DNA from: Aquabacterium sp.
GTDB taxonomy: Bacteria > Pseudomonadota > Gammaproteobacteria > Burkholderiales > Burkholderiaceae_C
Direction of reading: 5' to 3'
DNA length: 64,000 nt
NCBI RefSeq assembly: GCF_029946005.1
Contig: NZ_JAQSDR010000008.1
Span: 1 to 64,000 of the forward strand
The notes under the pieces were generated by a model that saw only the letters and a list, made by a program, of their open reading frames with translations, was not told the origin of the DNA and did no database searches. This document shows, one piece after another, positions 1-9,900 of this stretch. The stretch's first letter is position 1, and the number at the start of each line of letters is the position of its first letter. The position numbers were made by a program, and so were the translations under genes.

Positions 1-3000
1 ATGTCGGTGGTTTCGATGGCGGCCACTTGCGTGGTCGTCAGGGCGGCCACTTGGGTGGTGCTCAGGGCGGCAGCCTGGGCGGTGCTCAGGTTGGCGATCT
101 GGTCGGTGGTCAGTGCGGCAACCCCGGCCGTGCTGAAGGCGCGGATGCTGGCCGTGTTCAATGCAGCGATGTCGGTGGTTTCAATGGCGGCCACTTGGGC
201 GGTCGTCAAGGCGGCAATCTGGTGGGTGCCCAGGCCAGCCAACTGAGCCGAGTTGAGCGCGGCGACTTGATCCGTGGTCAGTGCGGCGGTGCCAGCGGTG
301 GTCAAGGCGCGCACTTCAGCGGTGGTCAGGACGGCGACCTGATCAGTGCCCAGGACAGCGACTTGGGCGGTGTTCAGTGCAGCGATCTGGGCCGTGGTCA
401 TGGCCTTGATGTCGGTGGTCTCGATGGCGGCCACTTGCGTGGTCGTCAGGGCGGCCACTTGGGCGGTGGACAAGGCCGAGGCCTGCGCCGTGCTCAGGTT
501 GGCGATTTGGTCAGTCGTCAGTGCAGCGACACCGGCAGTGGTGAAGGCGCGGACGCTGGCGGTGCTCAGTGCCGAGATGTCGGTGGTTTCAATGGCGGCC
601 ACTTGGGCGGTCGTCAAGGCGGCAATCTGGTGGGTGCCCAGGCCAGCCAATTGAGCCGAGTTGAGCGCAGCGACTTGCGAGGTGGTCAGGGCTGCGGTGC
701 CTGCCGTGGTCAGGGCGCGCACTTCGGCGGTGGTCAGGACGGCGACCTGATCGGTGCCGAGGACAGCCACTTGCGCGGTGTTCAGGGCAGCGATCTGGGC
801 GGTGGTCAGGGCCTTGATGTCGGTGGTTTCGATGGCGGCCACTTGCGTGGTCGTCAGGGCGGCCACTTGGGCGGTGGACAAGGCCGAGGCCTGCGCCGTG
901 CTCAGGTTGGCGATTTGGTCAGTCGTCAGTGCAGCGACACCGGCAGTGGTGAAGGCGCGGACGCTGGCGGTGCTCAGTGCCGAGATGTCGGTGGTTTCAA
1001 TGGCGGCCACTTGGGCGGTCGTCAAGGCGGCAATCTGGTGGGTGCCCAGGCCAGCCAACTGAGCCGAGTTGAGCGCGGCGACTTGATCCGTGGTCAGTGC
1101 GGCGGTGCCAGCGGTGGTCAAGGCGCGCACTTCAGCGGTGGTCAGGACGGCGACCTGATCAGTGCCCAGGACAGCGACTTGGGCGGTGTTCAGTGCAGCG
1201 ATCTGGGCCGTGGTCATGGCCTTGATGTCGGTGGTCTCGATGGCGGCCACTTGCGTGGTCGTCAGGGCGGCCACTTGGGCGGTGGACAAGGCCGAGGCCT
1301 GCGCCGTGCTCAGGTTGGCGATTTGGTCAGTCGTCAGTGCAGCGACACCGGCAGTGGTGAAGGCGCGGACGCTGGCGGTGCTCAGTGCCGAGATGTCGGT
1401 GGTTTCAATGGCGGCCACTTGGGCGGTCGTCAAGGCGGCAATCTGGTGGGTGCCCAGGCCAGCCAACTGAGCCGAGTTGAGCGCGGCGACTTGATCCGTG
1501 GTCAGTGCAGCGGTGCCAGCGGTGGTCAAGGCACGCACTTCGGCGGTGGTCAGGACGGCGACCTGATCGGTGCCCAGAACAGCCACTTGCGCGGTGTTCA
1601 GCGCAGCGATCTGGGCGGTGGTTAGAGCCTTGATGTCGGTGGTTTCGATGGCGGCCACTTGCGTGGTCGTCAGGGCGCCGACTTGAGCGGTGGACAAGGC
1701 TGAAGCCTGGGCCGTGCTCAGGTTGGCGATCTGGTCAGTCGTCAGCGCAGCGACACCCGCGGTGGTGAAGGCGCGGACGCTGGCGGTGCTCAGGGCCGAG
1801 ATGTCGGTGGTCTCGATGGCAGCCACTTGGGCGGTCGTCAAGGCGGCAATCTGGTGGGTGCCCAGGGCAGCCAACTGAGCCGAGTTGAGCGCAGCGACTT
1901 GATCCGTGGTCAGGGCCGCAGTGCCTGCGGTGGTCAGGGCCCGCGCTTCAGCGGTGGTCAGGGCCGCGACCTGATCGGTGCCCAGAACAGCCACTTGCGC
2001 GGTGTTCAGCGCAGCGATCTGGGCGGTGGTTAGAGCCTTGATGTCGGTGGTTTCGATGGCGGCCACTTGCGTGGTCGTCAGGGCGCCGACTTGAGCGGTG
2101 GACAAAGCCGAGGCTTGCGTCGTGTTCAGCGTGGCGACTTGGTCAGTGGTCAAGGCTGCGACACCTGCCGTGGTCAGGGCGCGGACGCTGGCGGTGTTCA
2201 AGGCACCGATGTCGGTGGTCTCAATGGCGGCGACTTGGGCGGTCGTGAGTGCAGCGACCTGGGAGGTGCCCAAAGCGGCGACTTGGGCCGAGTCCAGAGC
2301 CGCGACTTGCGAGGTGGTCAGTGCGGCGGTGCCAGCGGTGGTCAGGGCACGCACTTCGGCGGTGGTCAGGACAGCGACCTGATCAGTGCCCAGGACCGCC
2401 ACTTGCGCGGTGTTCAGCGCGGCGATCTGAGCGGTGGTCAGTGCCTTGACGTCGGTGGTTTCGATGGCGGCCACTTGCGTGGTCGTCAGGGCGCCGACTT
2501 GAGCGGTGGACAAGGCTGAAGCCTGGGCCGTGCTCAGGTTGGCGATCTGGTCAGTCGTCAGCGCAGCGACACCCGCGGTGGTGAAGGCGCGGACGCTGGC
2601 GGTGCTCAGGGCCGAGATGTCGGTGGTCTCGATGGCGGCCACTTGGGCGGTCGTCAAGGCGGCAATCTGGTGGGTGCCCAAGGCAGCCAACTGAGCCGAG
2701 TTGAGCGCAGCGACTTGATCCGTGGTCAGGGCCGCGGTGCCGGCCGTCGTCAGGGCACGGGCCTCGGCGGTGGTCAGGACAGCAACCTGATCGGTGCCCA
2801 GGATAGCCACTTGGGCGGTGTTCAGTGCCGCAATCTGAGCCGTGGTCATGGCCTTGATGTCGGTGGTTTCGATGGCGGCCACTTGGGTGGTCGTCAGGGC
2901 GCCGACTTGGGTGGTGCTCAGGGCGGCAGCCTGGGCGGTGCTCAGGTTGGCGATCTGGTCGGTGGTCAGTGCGGCAACCCCGGCCGTGCTGAAGGCGCGG

Positions 3001-6000
3001 ATGCTGGCCGTGTTCAATGCAGCGATGTCGGTGGTTTCAATGGCGGCCACTTGGGCGGTCGTCAAGGCGGCAATCTGGTGGGTGCCCAGGCCAGCCAACT
3101 GAGCCGAGTTGAGCGCGGCGACTTGATCCGTGGTCAGTGCAGCGGTGCCAGCGGTGGTCAAGGCACGCACTTCGGCGGTGGTCAGGACGGCGACCTGATC
3201 GGTGCCCAGAACAGCCACTTGCGCGGTGTTCAGCGCAGCGATCTGGGCGGTGGTTAGAGCCTTGATGTCGGTGGTTTCGATGGCGGCCACTTGCGTGGTC
3301 GTCAGGGCGCCGACTTGAGCGGTGGACAAAGCCGAGGCTTGCGTCGTGTTCAGCGTGGCGACTTGGTCAGTGGTCAAGGCTGCGACACCTGCCGTGGTCA
3401 GGGCGCGGACGCTGGCGGTGTTCAAGGCACCGATGTCGGTGGTCTCAATGGCGGCGACTTGGGCGGTCGTGAGTGCAGCGACCTGGGAGGTGCCCAAAGC
3501 GGCGACTTGGGCCGAGTCCAGAGCCGCGACTTGCGAGGTGGTCAGTGCGGCGGTGCCAGCGGTGGTCAGGGCACGCACTTCGGCGGTGGTCAGGACTGCA
3601 ATCTGGTCAGTGCCCAGTGCGGCCACTTGCGCGGTGTTCAGCGCGGCGATCTGAGCGGTGGTCAAGGCCTTGATGTCGGTGGTCTCGATGGCGGCCACTT
3701 GTGTGGTCGTCAGGGCAGCCACTTGGCTGGTCGACAAGGCCGAGGCCTGGGTCGTGTTCAGCGCGACGATCTGGTCGGTGGTCAGCGCAGCGACACCCGC
3801 GGTGGTCAGGGCGCGAACGCTGGCCGTGTTCAGGCCAACGATGTCGGTGGTTTCGATGGCCGCGACTTGGGCGGTGGTGAGTGCAGCGACCTGTGTGGAA
3901 CCCAAGGCAGCGACTTGGGCCGAATCCAGGGCCGCAACTTGCGAAGTGGTCAGCGCAGCGGTGCCAGCGGTGGTTAGAGCGCGCACTTCAGCGGTGGTCA
4001 AAACAGCGACCTGATCGGTGCCCAGGACAGCGACTTGCGCGGTGTTCAGTGCAGCGATTTGAGCGGTGGTCAGGGCCTTGATGTCGGTGGTTTCGATGGC
4101 GGCCACTTGCGTGGTCGTCAAGGCTGCCACTTGGGCTGTCGACAAAGCCGAGGCTTGGCTCGTGTTCAGCGCAGCGACCTGGTCGGTGGTCAGCGCGGCG
4201 ATACCGGCGGTGGTCAAGGCGCGAACGCTGGCCGTGTTCAGGCCGACGATGTCGGTGGTTTCGATGGCGGCGACCTGGGCGGTCGTCAGAGCGGCAATCT
4301 GGTGGGTACCCAGTGCGGCCACTTGAGCGGAATCCAGCGCGGCCACTTGGGTCGTGGTCAGTGCGGCGGTACCGGCGGTGGTCAGCGCACGGACTTCGGC
4401 CGTGGTCAGCACCGCAATCTGGTCAGTGCCCAGTGCGGCCACTTGCGCGGTGTTCAGTGCGGCGATCTGGGCGGTGGTCAGGGCCTTGATGTCGGTGGTT
4501 TCGATGGCGGCCACTTGCGTGGTTGTCAGGGCGGCCACTTGGGCAGTCGACAAAGCCGAGGCCTGGCTCGTGTTCAGCGCGACGATCTGGTCGGTGGTCA
4601 GTGCAGCCACACCAGCGGTCGTGAGGGCGCGGACATTGGCGGTGTTCAAACCGGCGATGTCGGCGGTCTCGATGGCGGCGACCTGAGCGGTCGTCAAGGC
4701 GGCAATCTGGTTGCTCCCCAGCGCGGCGACTTGGGCCGAGTCCAGGGCCGCGACTTGCGAGGTGGTCAGCGCGGCGGTGCCAGCGGTGGTCAAGGCCCGC
4801 ACTTCAGCGGTGGTCAGGACAGCGACCTGATCGGTGCCCAGAACCGCCACTTGCGCGGTGTTCAGGCCAGCAATCTGAGCGGTGGTCAGGGCCTTGATGT
4901 CGGTGGTTTCGATCGCGGCCACTTGCGTGGTCGTCATGGCGGCCACCTGGGCGGTGCTCAAGGCAGCGGCCTGGGCCGTGCTCAGGTTGGCGACTTGATC
5001 AGTCGTCAGCGCGGCGACACCCGCCGTCGTCAAAGCGCGGACACTGGCGGTGCTCAGGGCCGAGATGTCAGTGGTCTCGATGGCGGCCACTTGGGCCGTC
5101 GTCAAGGCGGCGATCTGATGGGTGCCTAAGGCGCCCACCTGTGCCGAGTTCAGGGCGGCGACTTGATCCGTGGTCAGGGCGGCGGTGCCTGCGGTGGTCA
5201 GGGCACGCACTTCGGCCGTGGTCAGGGCAGCGACCTGGTCGGTGCCGAGGACAGCCACCTGCGCGGTGTTCAGTGCGGCAACCTGCGCCGTGGTCAGGGC
5301 CTTGATGTCGGTGGTTTCGATGGCGGCCACTTGCGTGGTCGTCAAAGCGGCGATCTGGCTGGTGGACAAAGCCGAGGCTTGGTTCGTGTTCAGCGCGGCG
5401 ATCTGATCGGTGGTCAGCGCAGCCACACCAGCGGTCGTGAGGGCGCGGACGCTGGCCGTGTTCAGGCCGACGATGTCGGTGGTTTCAATGGCCGCAACCT
5501 GCGCGGTCGTCAAGGCGGCAATCTGGGCGCTGCCCAGTGCGGCAACCTGGCTTGAATCCAATGCAGCGATTTGTGCCGTGGTCAAGGCGGCGGTGCCGAC
5601 GGTGGTCAAGGCACGGACTTCGGCCGTGGTCAACACAGCAATCTGATCCGTGCCCAGAGCCGCGACTTGGGCGGTGGTCAATCCAGCGATCTGGGCCGTG
5701 GTCAGCGCCTTCAGATCATTGGTTTCAATGGCGGCGACCTGCGTGGTGGTCAGCGCGGCGACCTGACTGGTCGACAGGGCGGATGCCTGAGTGGTGTTCA
5801 GCGCAACGATCTGGTCGGTGCCCAGCGCGGCGACACCCGCGGTGGTCAAGGCGCGAACGCTGGCCGTGTTCAGGCCAACGATGTCGGTGGTTTCAATGGC
5901 GGCGACCTGGGCGGTCGTCAGGGCGGCAATCTGGTGGGTGCCCAGTGCAGCGACTTGGGCCGAATCCAGGGCCGCGATCTGGGCCGTGGTCAGGGCGGCG

Positions 6001-6770
6001 GTACTGGCGGTGGTCAGCGCACGGACTTCGGCCGTGGTCAGCGCACCGATCTGGTCCGTGGTCAGCGCGGCCACCTGGGCGGTGTTCAAGCCGGCGATTT
6101 GGGCCGTGGTGAAGGCCTTGAGGTCGCCCGTTTCAATGGCGGCGATCTGGCTGGTCGTCATCGCGGCGACCTGGTTGGTGCCGAGTGCGGCCACTTGAGC
6201 CGATGTCAGTGCCGCGATCTGGTCAGTGGTCAACGCGGCGGTGTTGGCCGTGTTCAGGGCGCGTGCGCCAGCCGTGGTCAGGACCGCGATCTGGTCCGTG
6301 CCGAAGGAGGCCACCTGCGCGGTGTTCATTGCGGCGATCTGGGCGGTGGACATGGCCTTGATGTCGCCGGTTTCGATGGCGGCGATCTGGCTGGTCGTCA
6401 TGCCGGCCACCTGGCTGCTGCTCAGCGAGGCGATCTGGCTTGAGTTCAGTGTCGCGACCTGGTCCGTGGTCATGGCGGCGATGGCCGCGGTGCTCATTGC
6501 CCGCAGTCCTGCGGTGCTCAATCCGACCAGATCGGTGGTTTCGATGGCAGCCACCTGGCTGCTTGTCAACACCGACAGCTGCGTTGTGGACAAAGCGGCC
6601 ACCTGCGCCGAGGTCAGCGCAACGATGTTGTCGGTGACCAGCGCGGCCACAGCCGCCGTGGTCAGTGCCCGCAGGTCGGCGGTCTGGATGGCCGCGACCT
6701 GGACCGAGGTCAAGGCTGCGACTTGAGCGGTGTTAAAAGCGGCCCAGTCCTCCGTGGAGAGGTTGACGAT
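1..6770 (-). repeat. Tandem 24-bp octad repeats with 408-bp higher-order period (paralogue A)
   Basis: The coding repeat has a 24-bp base unit and a 17-unit (408-bp) super-period. Very similar blocks recur at multiples of 408 bp. For example, the blocks beginning near 346 and 1162 match at 816 bp spacing, those near 1690 and 2506 match at 816 bp, and those near 2098 and 3322 match at 1224 bp. This points to unequal crossover or gene conversion between super-repeats in register. Confidence 0.85.
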
Positions 6771-6830
6771 CGATTGGGTGGACAACGCAGCGATTTGCGT
6801 GGTCGAGTACATCGGAATCAGCGAGGACAT
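1..6830 (-). CDS. Giant octapeptide-repeat protein, paralogue A (partial, C-terminus beyond left edge)
   Basis: The frame is open from an ATG at 6830 to the window edge, about 2276 codons. The N-terminus (MSSLIPMYSTTQIAALSTQS) nearly matches that of the downstream paralogue at 16149. After it, everything seen is an 8-residue repeat of pattern [IV]-x-[AG]-[LI]-x-[TS]-x-[QDAE]. Octads with IETTD or IETND recur at fixed places and define a 17-octad unit of 136 aa (408 bp). An AAGGG ribosome-binding site lies at 6837-6841, 6 nt before the ATG. No Cys was noticed and charge is low. Codons are G/C-ended like the neighbours. The family is not one I can name. Threonine N-caps before short A/L/I runs could mean short helices, while the strict hydrophobic spacing would also suit a beta-solenoid. 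A large secreted or surface structural protein is my inference. Any C-terminal domain like that of the paralogue would lie outside the window. Confidence 0.85.
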   Translation of the reverse strand, partial: MSSLIPMYSTTQIAALSTQSIVNLSTEDWAAFNTAQVAALTSVQVAAIQTADLRALTTAAVAALVTDNIVALTSAQVAALSTTQLSVLTSSQVAAIETTDLVGLSTAGLRAMSTAAIAAMTTDQVATLNSSQIASLSSSQVAGMTTSQIAAIETGDIKAMSTAQIAAMNTAQVASFGTDQIAVLTTAGARALNTANTAALTTDQIAALTSAQVAALGTNQVAAMTTSQIAAIETGDLKAFTTAQIAGLNTAQVAALTTDQIGALTTAEVRALTTASTAALTTAQIAALDSAQVAALGTHQIAALTTAQVAAIETTDIVGLNTASVRALTTAGVAALGTDQIVALNTTQASALSTSQVAALTTTQVAAIETNDLKALTTAQIAGLTTAQVAALGTDQIAVLTTAEVRALTTVGTAALTTAQIAALDSSQVAALGSAQIAALTTAQVAAIETTDIVGLNTASVRALTTAGVAALTTDQIAALNTNQASALSTSQIAALTTTQVAAIETTDIKALTTAQVAALNTAQVAVLGTDQVAALTTAEVRALTTAGTAALTTDQVAALNSAQVGALGTHQIAALTTAQVAAIETTDISALSTASVRALTTAGVAALTTDQVANLSTAQAAALSTAQVAAMTTTQVAAIETTDIKALTTAQIAGLNTAQVAVLGTDQVAVLTTAEVRALTTAGTAALTTSQVAALDSAQVAALGSNQIAALTTAQVAAIETADIAGLNTANVRALTTAGVAALTTDQIVALNTSQASALSTAQVAALTTTQVAAIETTDIKALTTAQIAALNTAQVAALGTDQIAVLTTAEVRALTTAGTAALTTTQVAALDSAQVAALGTHQIAALTTAQVAAIETTDIVGLNTASVRALTTAGIAALTTDQVAALNTSQASALSTAQVAALTTTQVAAIETTDIKALTTAQIAALNTAQVAVLGTDQVAVLTTAEVRALTTAGTAALTTSQVAALDSAQVAALGSTQVAALTTAQVAAIETTDIVGLNTASVRALTTAGVAALTTDQIVALNTTQASALSTSQVAALTTTQVAAIETTDIKALTTAQIAALNTAQVAALGTDQIAVLTTAEVRALTTAGTAALTTSQVAALDSAQVAALGTSQVAALTTAQVAAIETTDIGALNTASVRALTTAGVAALTTDQVATLNTTQASALSTAQVGALTTTQVAAIETTDIKALTTAQIAALNTAQVAVLGTDQVAVLTTAEVRALTTAGTAALTTDQVAALNSAQLAGLGTHQIAALTTAQVAAIETTDIAALNTASIRAFSTAGVAALTTDQIANLSTAQAAALSTTQVGALTTTQVAAIETTDIKAMTTAQIAALNTAQVAILGTDQVAVLTTAEARALTTAGTAALTTDQVAALNSAQLAALGTHQIAALTTAQVAAIETTDISALSTASVRAFTTAGVAALTTDQIANLSTAQASALSTAQVGALTTTQVAAIETTDVKALTTAQIAALNTAQVAVLGTDQVAVLTTAEVRALTTAGTAALTTSQVAALDSAQVAALGTSQVAALTTAQVAAIETTDIGALNTASVRALTTAGVAALTTDQVATLNTTQASALSTAQVGALTTTQVAAIETTDIKALTTAQIAALNTAQVAVLGTDQVAALTTAEARALTTAGTAALTTDQVAALNSAQLAALGTHQIAALTTAQVAAIETTDISALSTASVRAFTTAGVAALTTDQIANLSTAQASALSTAQVGALTTTQVAAIETTDIKALTTAQIAALNTAQVAVLGTDQVAVLTTAEVRALTTAGTAALTTDQVAALNSAQLAGLGTHQIAALTTAQVAAIETTDISALSTASVRAFTTAGVAALTTDQIANLSTAQASALSTAQVAALTTTQVAAIETTDIKAMTTAQIAALNTAQVAVLGTDQVAVLTTAEVRALTTAGTAALTTDQVAALNSAQLAGLGTHQIAALTTAQVAAIETTDISALSTASVRAFTTAGVAALTTDQIANLSTAQASALSTAQVAALTTTQVAAIETTDIKALTTAQIAALNTAQVAVLGTDQVAVLTTAEVRALTTAGTAALTTSQVAALNSAQLAGLGTHQIAALTTAQVAAIETTDISALSTASVRAFTTAGVAALTTDQIANLSTAQASALSTAQVAALTTTQVAAIETTDIKAMTTAQIAALNTAQVAVLGTDQVAVLTTAEVRALTTAGTAALTTDQVAALNSAQLAGLGTHQIAALTTAQVAAIETTDIAALNTASIRAFSTAGVAALTTDQIANLSTAQAAALSTTQVAALTTTQVAAIETTD

Positions 6831-6899
6831 GGTCTACCCTTTTTCAGCCAGTGTTTTTGGCATGTAAGCAAAAATATCGGTCAAGATTTCAAAGACTTG

Positions 6900-6928
6900 A
6901 GGCTGGGCACCTCTCGGTGGCCCAGCCT
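6900..6928 (-). terminator. Hairpin terminator candidate between the two giant octad genes
   Basis: A 9-bp perfect stem (6900-6908 with 6920-6928) continues inward by three more pairs (6909-6911 with 6916-6918) past one bulged G, leaving a 4-nt loop. It sits 15 nt beyond the stop codon of the 3068-aa gene, between two genes that read the same way. The T-tract on the minus strand is poor, so efficient intrinsic termination is uncertain. It might only attenuate read-through into paralogue A. Confidence 0.55.
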
Positions 6929-6942
6929 GTCTGTGTCAGATG

Positions 6943-9900
6943 TCAGATCAGCAGGTTGTTCTGCTTGTCGTCGATCAGTTGCGTGTGGTCGATCGGTACC
7001 AGCGGCAGGTCATGGTGTGTGACCGAGGCCACATTCAATGTCGCGTGGCTGGCGTTGGAATCTGCCTGGCCTGCCAGCAAGTCCTCGCCTCGGTCGGACA
7101 AGACATCGTGGGCGCTGACTGCCAGAGGCGTGGCCGGTTTGGTGCCGTCCTCGCCTGCCGCGCCGGTGGCCGTGGCGGCTGCCGACGCTTGCACCGTGGT
7201 GTGCAGGTTGGCGTCGTCCACCGGGATGGTCGTGGCGGTGGTCGTCGTGCTGGCGACTTCCTTGCTGAACCAGACATCGGCCATGTCGTGCGTTGCGCCG
7301 TCCGAAGTCTTGTAACCAGAGACCAGGCCCAGCAAGTTGCCGTTGTCGATTTCCGTGCCGGTCTTGGCCCCCAGGTCCAACTCGATGATGCCCAGGCTGG
7401 CCAAGGTCTTGAGCTCGCCAGCGTTGGTGATGCCATCACCGTTGCCATCGACCCAGACCTGCAGGTCCTTGAAGGTGGCGTCGGTGGCAGTGATCTTGCC
7501 GTCTTGATTGGAGTCCAGCTCTCTCAAGGCGGCGTAGCCGTCGCCAGCGCGCTGACCATTGGCCAGGACCGTGCCGGTGCCGAACAGTTCGGTGCCGTCG
7601 TTGATGGAGCCGTCATGGTTGCGATCCATCACCAGCAGGCCGTCGCCAGAAGAGGTCCAGCCGTGTTGGCTGGTCGCGCCGGTGGCATTCAGGTCGAAGC
7701 GGTTGCCATGGGCGGCCGAGTTGGTGTGCACCCCGTCACCGTTCAGGTCCAGCACGATGGGCGAAGCAGAGATCAGGGCATCCACCTGGGCGCCGGTCAT
7801 CGCCCCGATTTGCGTCGACGTGAAGGCCACGCTCTGGCTCATGCTCAAGGCTGCCAGGTCGGTGGTCTCCAGGGCCACGATCTGGTCCGTGGTGAACGAC
7901 TGCATCTGCGTGGTGGTCAGTTCATGGAACTGCGCCGTGGTGAAGGCCGCGACCGCCTCGGTGTTCAGGTTGCTGATCTGCACCGTGGTCATGGCGCGGA
8001 TGTCGGCGGTGCTGAAGGTCTGGATGTCGGCCGTGTCCAGGCTGGCGATCGCGTGGGTGTTCAGCGCGGCGACCTGAGTGCTGGTCAGTGCCTGCATGGC
8101 CACCGTGTCAAAGGCCTGGACTTCCGTCGAGGTCAGTGCCGCGACGTTGGTCGTGGTCAGGGCCACCACTTGCGCGGTGGTCAGGGCCGCGATCTGGTCG
8201 GTGCCGAACGAGGTGACCTGGGCGGTGTTGAAGGCCGCGACCTGGGCCGTGGTCATCAGACGCAGGTCGCTCGTTTCGATGGCGGCGATCTGGTTGGTGG
8301 TCAGCGAGCCGATCTGGCTGGTGGCGAAGGCCGAAATCTGCGTCGAGGTCATGGCCACGATCTGATCCGTGGTCAGGGCGGCCAGGCCAGCCGTGGTCAG
8401 GGCGCGGATGTCGGCGGTGTTGAGTGCACCGATGTCGGTGGTTTCAATCGCTGCGACCTGGGCCGTGGTCAAGGCGGCGATTTGCGAGGTGGACAGGGCG
8501 CCGATTTGCGTGGTGTTCAGCGCGGCGATCTGGTCGGTGGTCAGGGCGGCGATGCCGACGGTGGTGAAGGCGCGGGCCTCCGCCGTGGTCAGCACACCGA
8601 TCTGGTCGGTGGTCAAAGAGGCCACTTGCGCCGTGTTCAAGCCAGCGATCTGGGCCGTGGTCATGGCCTTCAGGTCGGTGGTCTCGATGGACGAGATCTG
8701 CGTGGTGTTCAGCGCAGAGATCTGCGAGGTGGACAGGGCGCCGATCTGAGTGGTGCTCAGCGCAGCGACTTGGTCCGTGGTCAGCGCAGCCACGCCAGCC
8801 GTGGTCAGGGCGCGGATGTTGGCGGTGGTCAGGGCGCCAATGTCGGTGGTCTCGATCGCGACCACCTGGGCCGTGGTCAAGGCTGCCACTTGGGTCGACG
8901 CCAGGGCGTTGATCTGGGCGGTGTTCAGCGCCACGATCTGGTCGGTGGTCAGGGCGGCGATGCCGGCCGTGGTCAAGGCGCGTGCCTCGGCCGTGGTCAG
9001 CACACCGATCTGGTCGGTGGTCAGCGAGGCCACTTGCGTGGTGGTCAGGCCAGCGATCTGGGCCGTGGTCATGGCCTTCAGGTCGGCGGTTTCAATGGCG
9101 GCCACTTGCGCGGTGTTCAGTGCCGCGACCTGGGAGGTGGCCAACGCCGCCAACTGGGTGGAAGTCATGACCGCGATCTGATCAGTGGTCAGGGCACCGA
9201 CCAGGGTGGTGGTCAGGGCGCGGATGTCGGCCGTGTTCAGGGCGCCGATGTCGGTGGTCTCGATGGCAGCGACTTGCGCGGTGTTCAGGTTGGCGACCTG
9301 GCTGGTGCTCAGGGCGGCAATTTGAACCGTGTTGAAAGCGACAATCTGGTCGGTGGTCAAGGCAGCGATGCCCGCCGTGGTGATGGCACGGGTTTCGGCC
9401 GTGGTCAGCACGCCGATCTGGTCGGTGGTCAGCGAGGCGATTTGGGCCGTGTTTAGGCTGGCGATCTGGGCCGTGGTCATGGCCTTCAGGTCGGCCGTTT
9501 CAATCGATGAGACCTGGGTCGTTGTCAATGCGCCGACCTGGGTGGTGCTCAGCGCGGCCAGTTGCGTCGAGGTCATGACGGCGACTTGGTCGGTCGTCAA
9601 AGCGCCGATGGAGGCCGTGTTCAGGGCGCGGATGCTGGCCGTGTTCAGGGCACCGATGTCGGTGGTCTCGATGGCAGCCACCTGGGCGGTGTTCAGATTC
9701 GCGATCTGGCTGGTGCCCAGGGCCGCAACTTGAACCGTGTTGAAGGCGACGATCTGATCCGTGGTCAGGGCAGCGATGCCCGCCGTGGTGATGGCACGGG
9801 TCTCAGCCGTGGTCAACGCGCCCACCTGGTCGGTGGTCAGCGAGGCCACTTGGGCCGTGTTCAGGCTGGCGATCTGGGCCGTGGTCATGGCCTTCAGGTC

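Noticed and set aside
27..1625. Long plus-strand frame of 532 codons, and similar plus-strand frames up to 14130 (838 and 1250 codons)
   Set aside because: They lie opposite the octad genes in the same codon phase. Their Gly/Gln/Asp-rich repetitive products (GGHLGGRQGG) are just the complement of the repeat codons. The minus frame has proper starts, ribosome-binding sites and a recognisable C-terminal domain.
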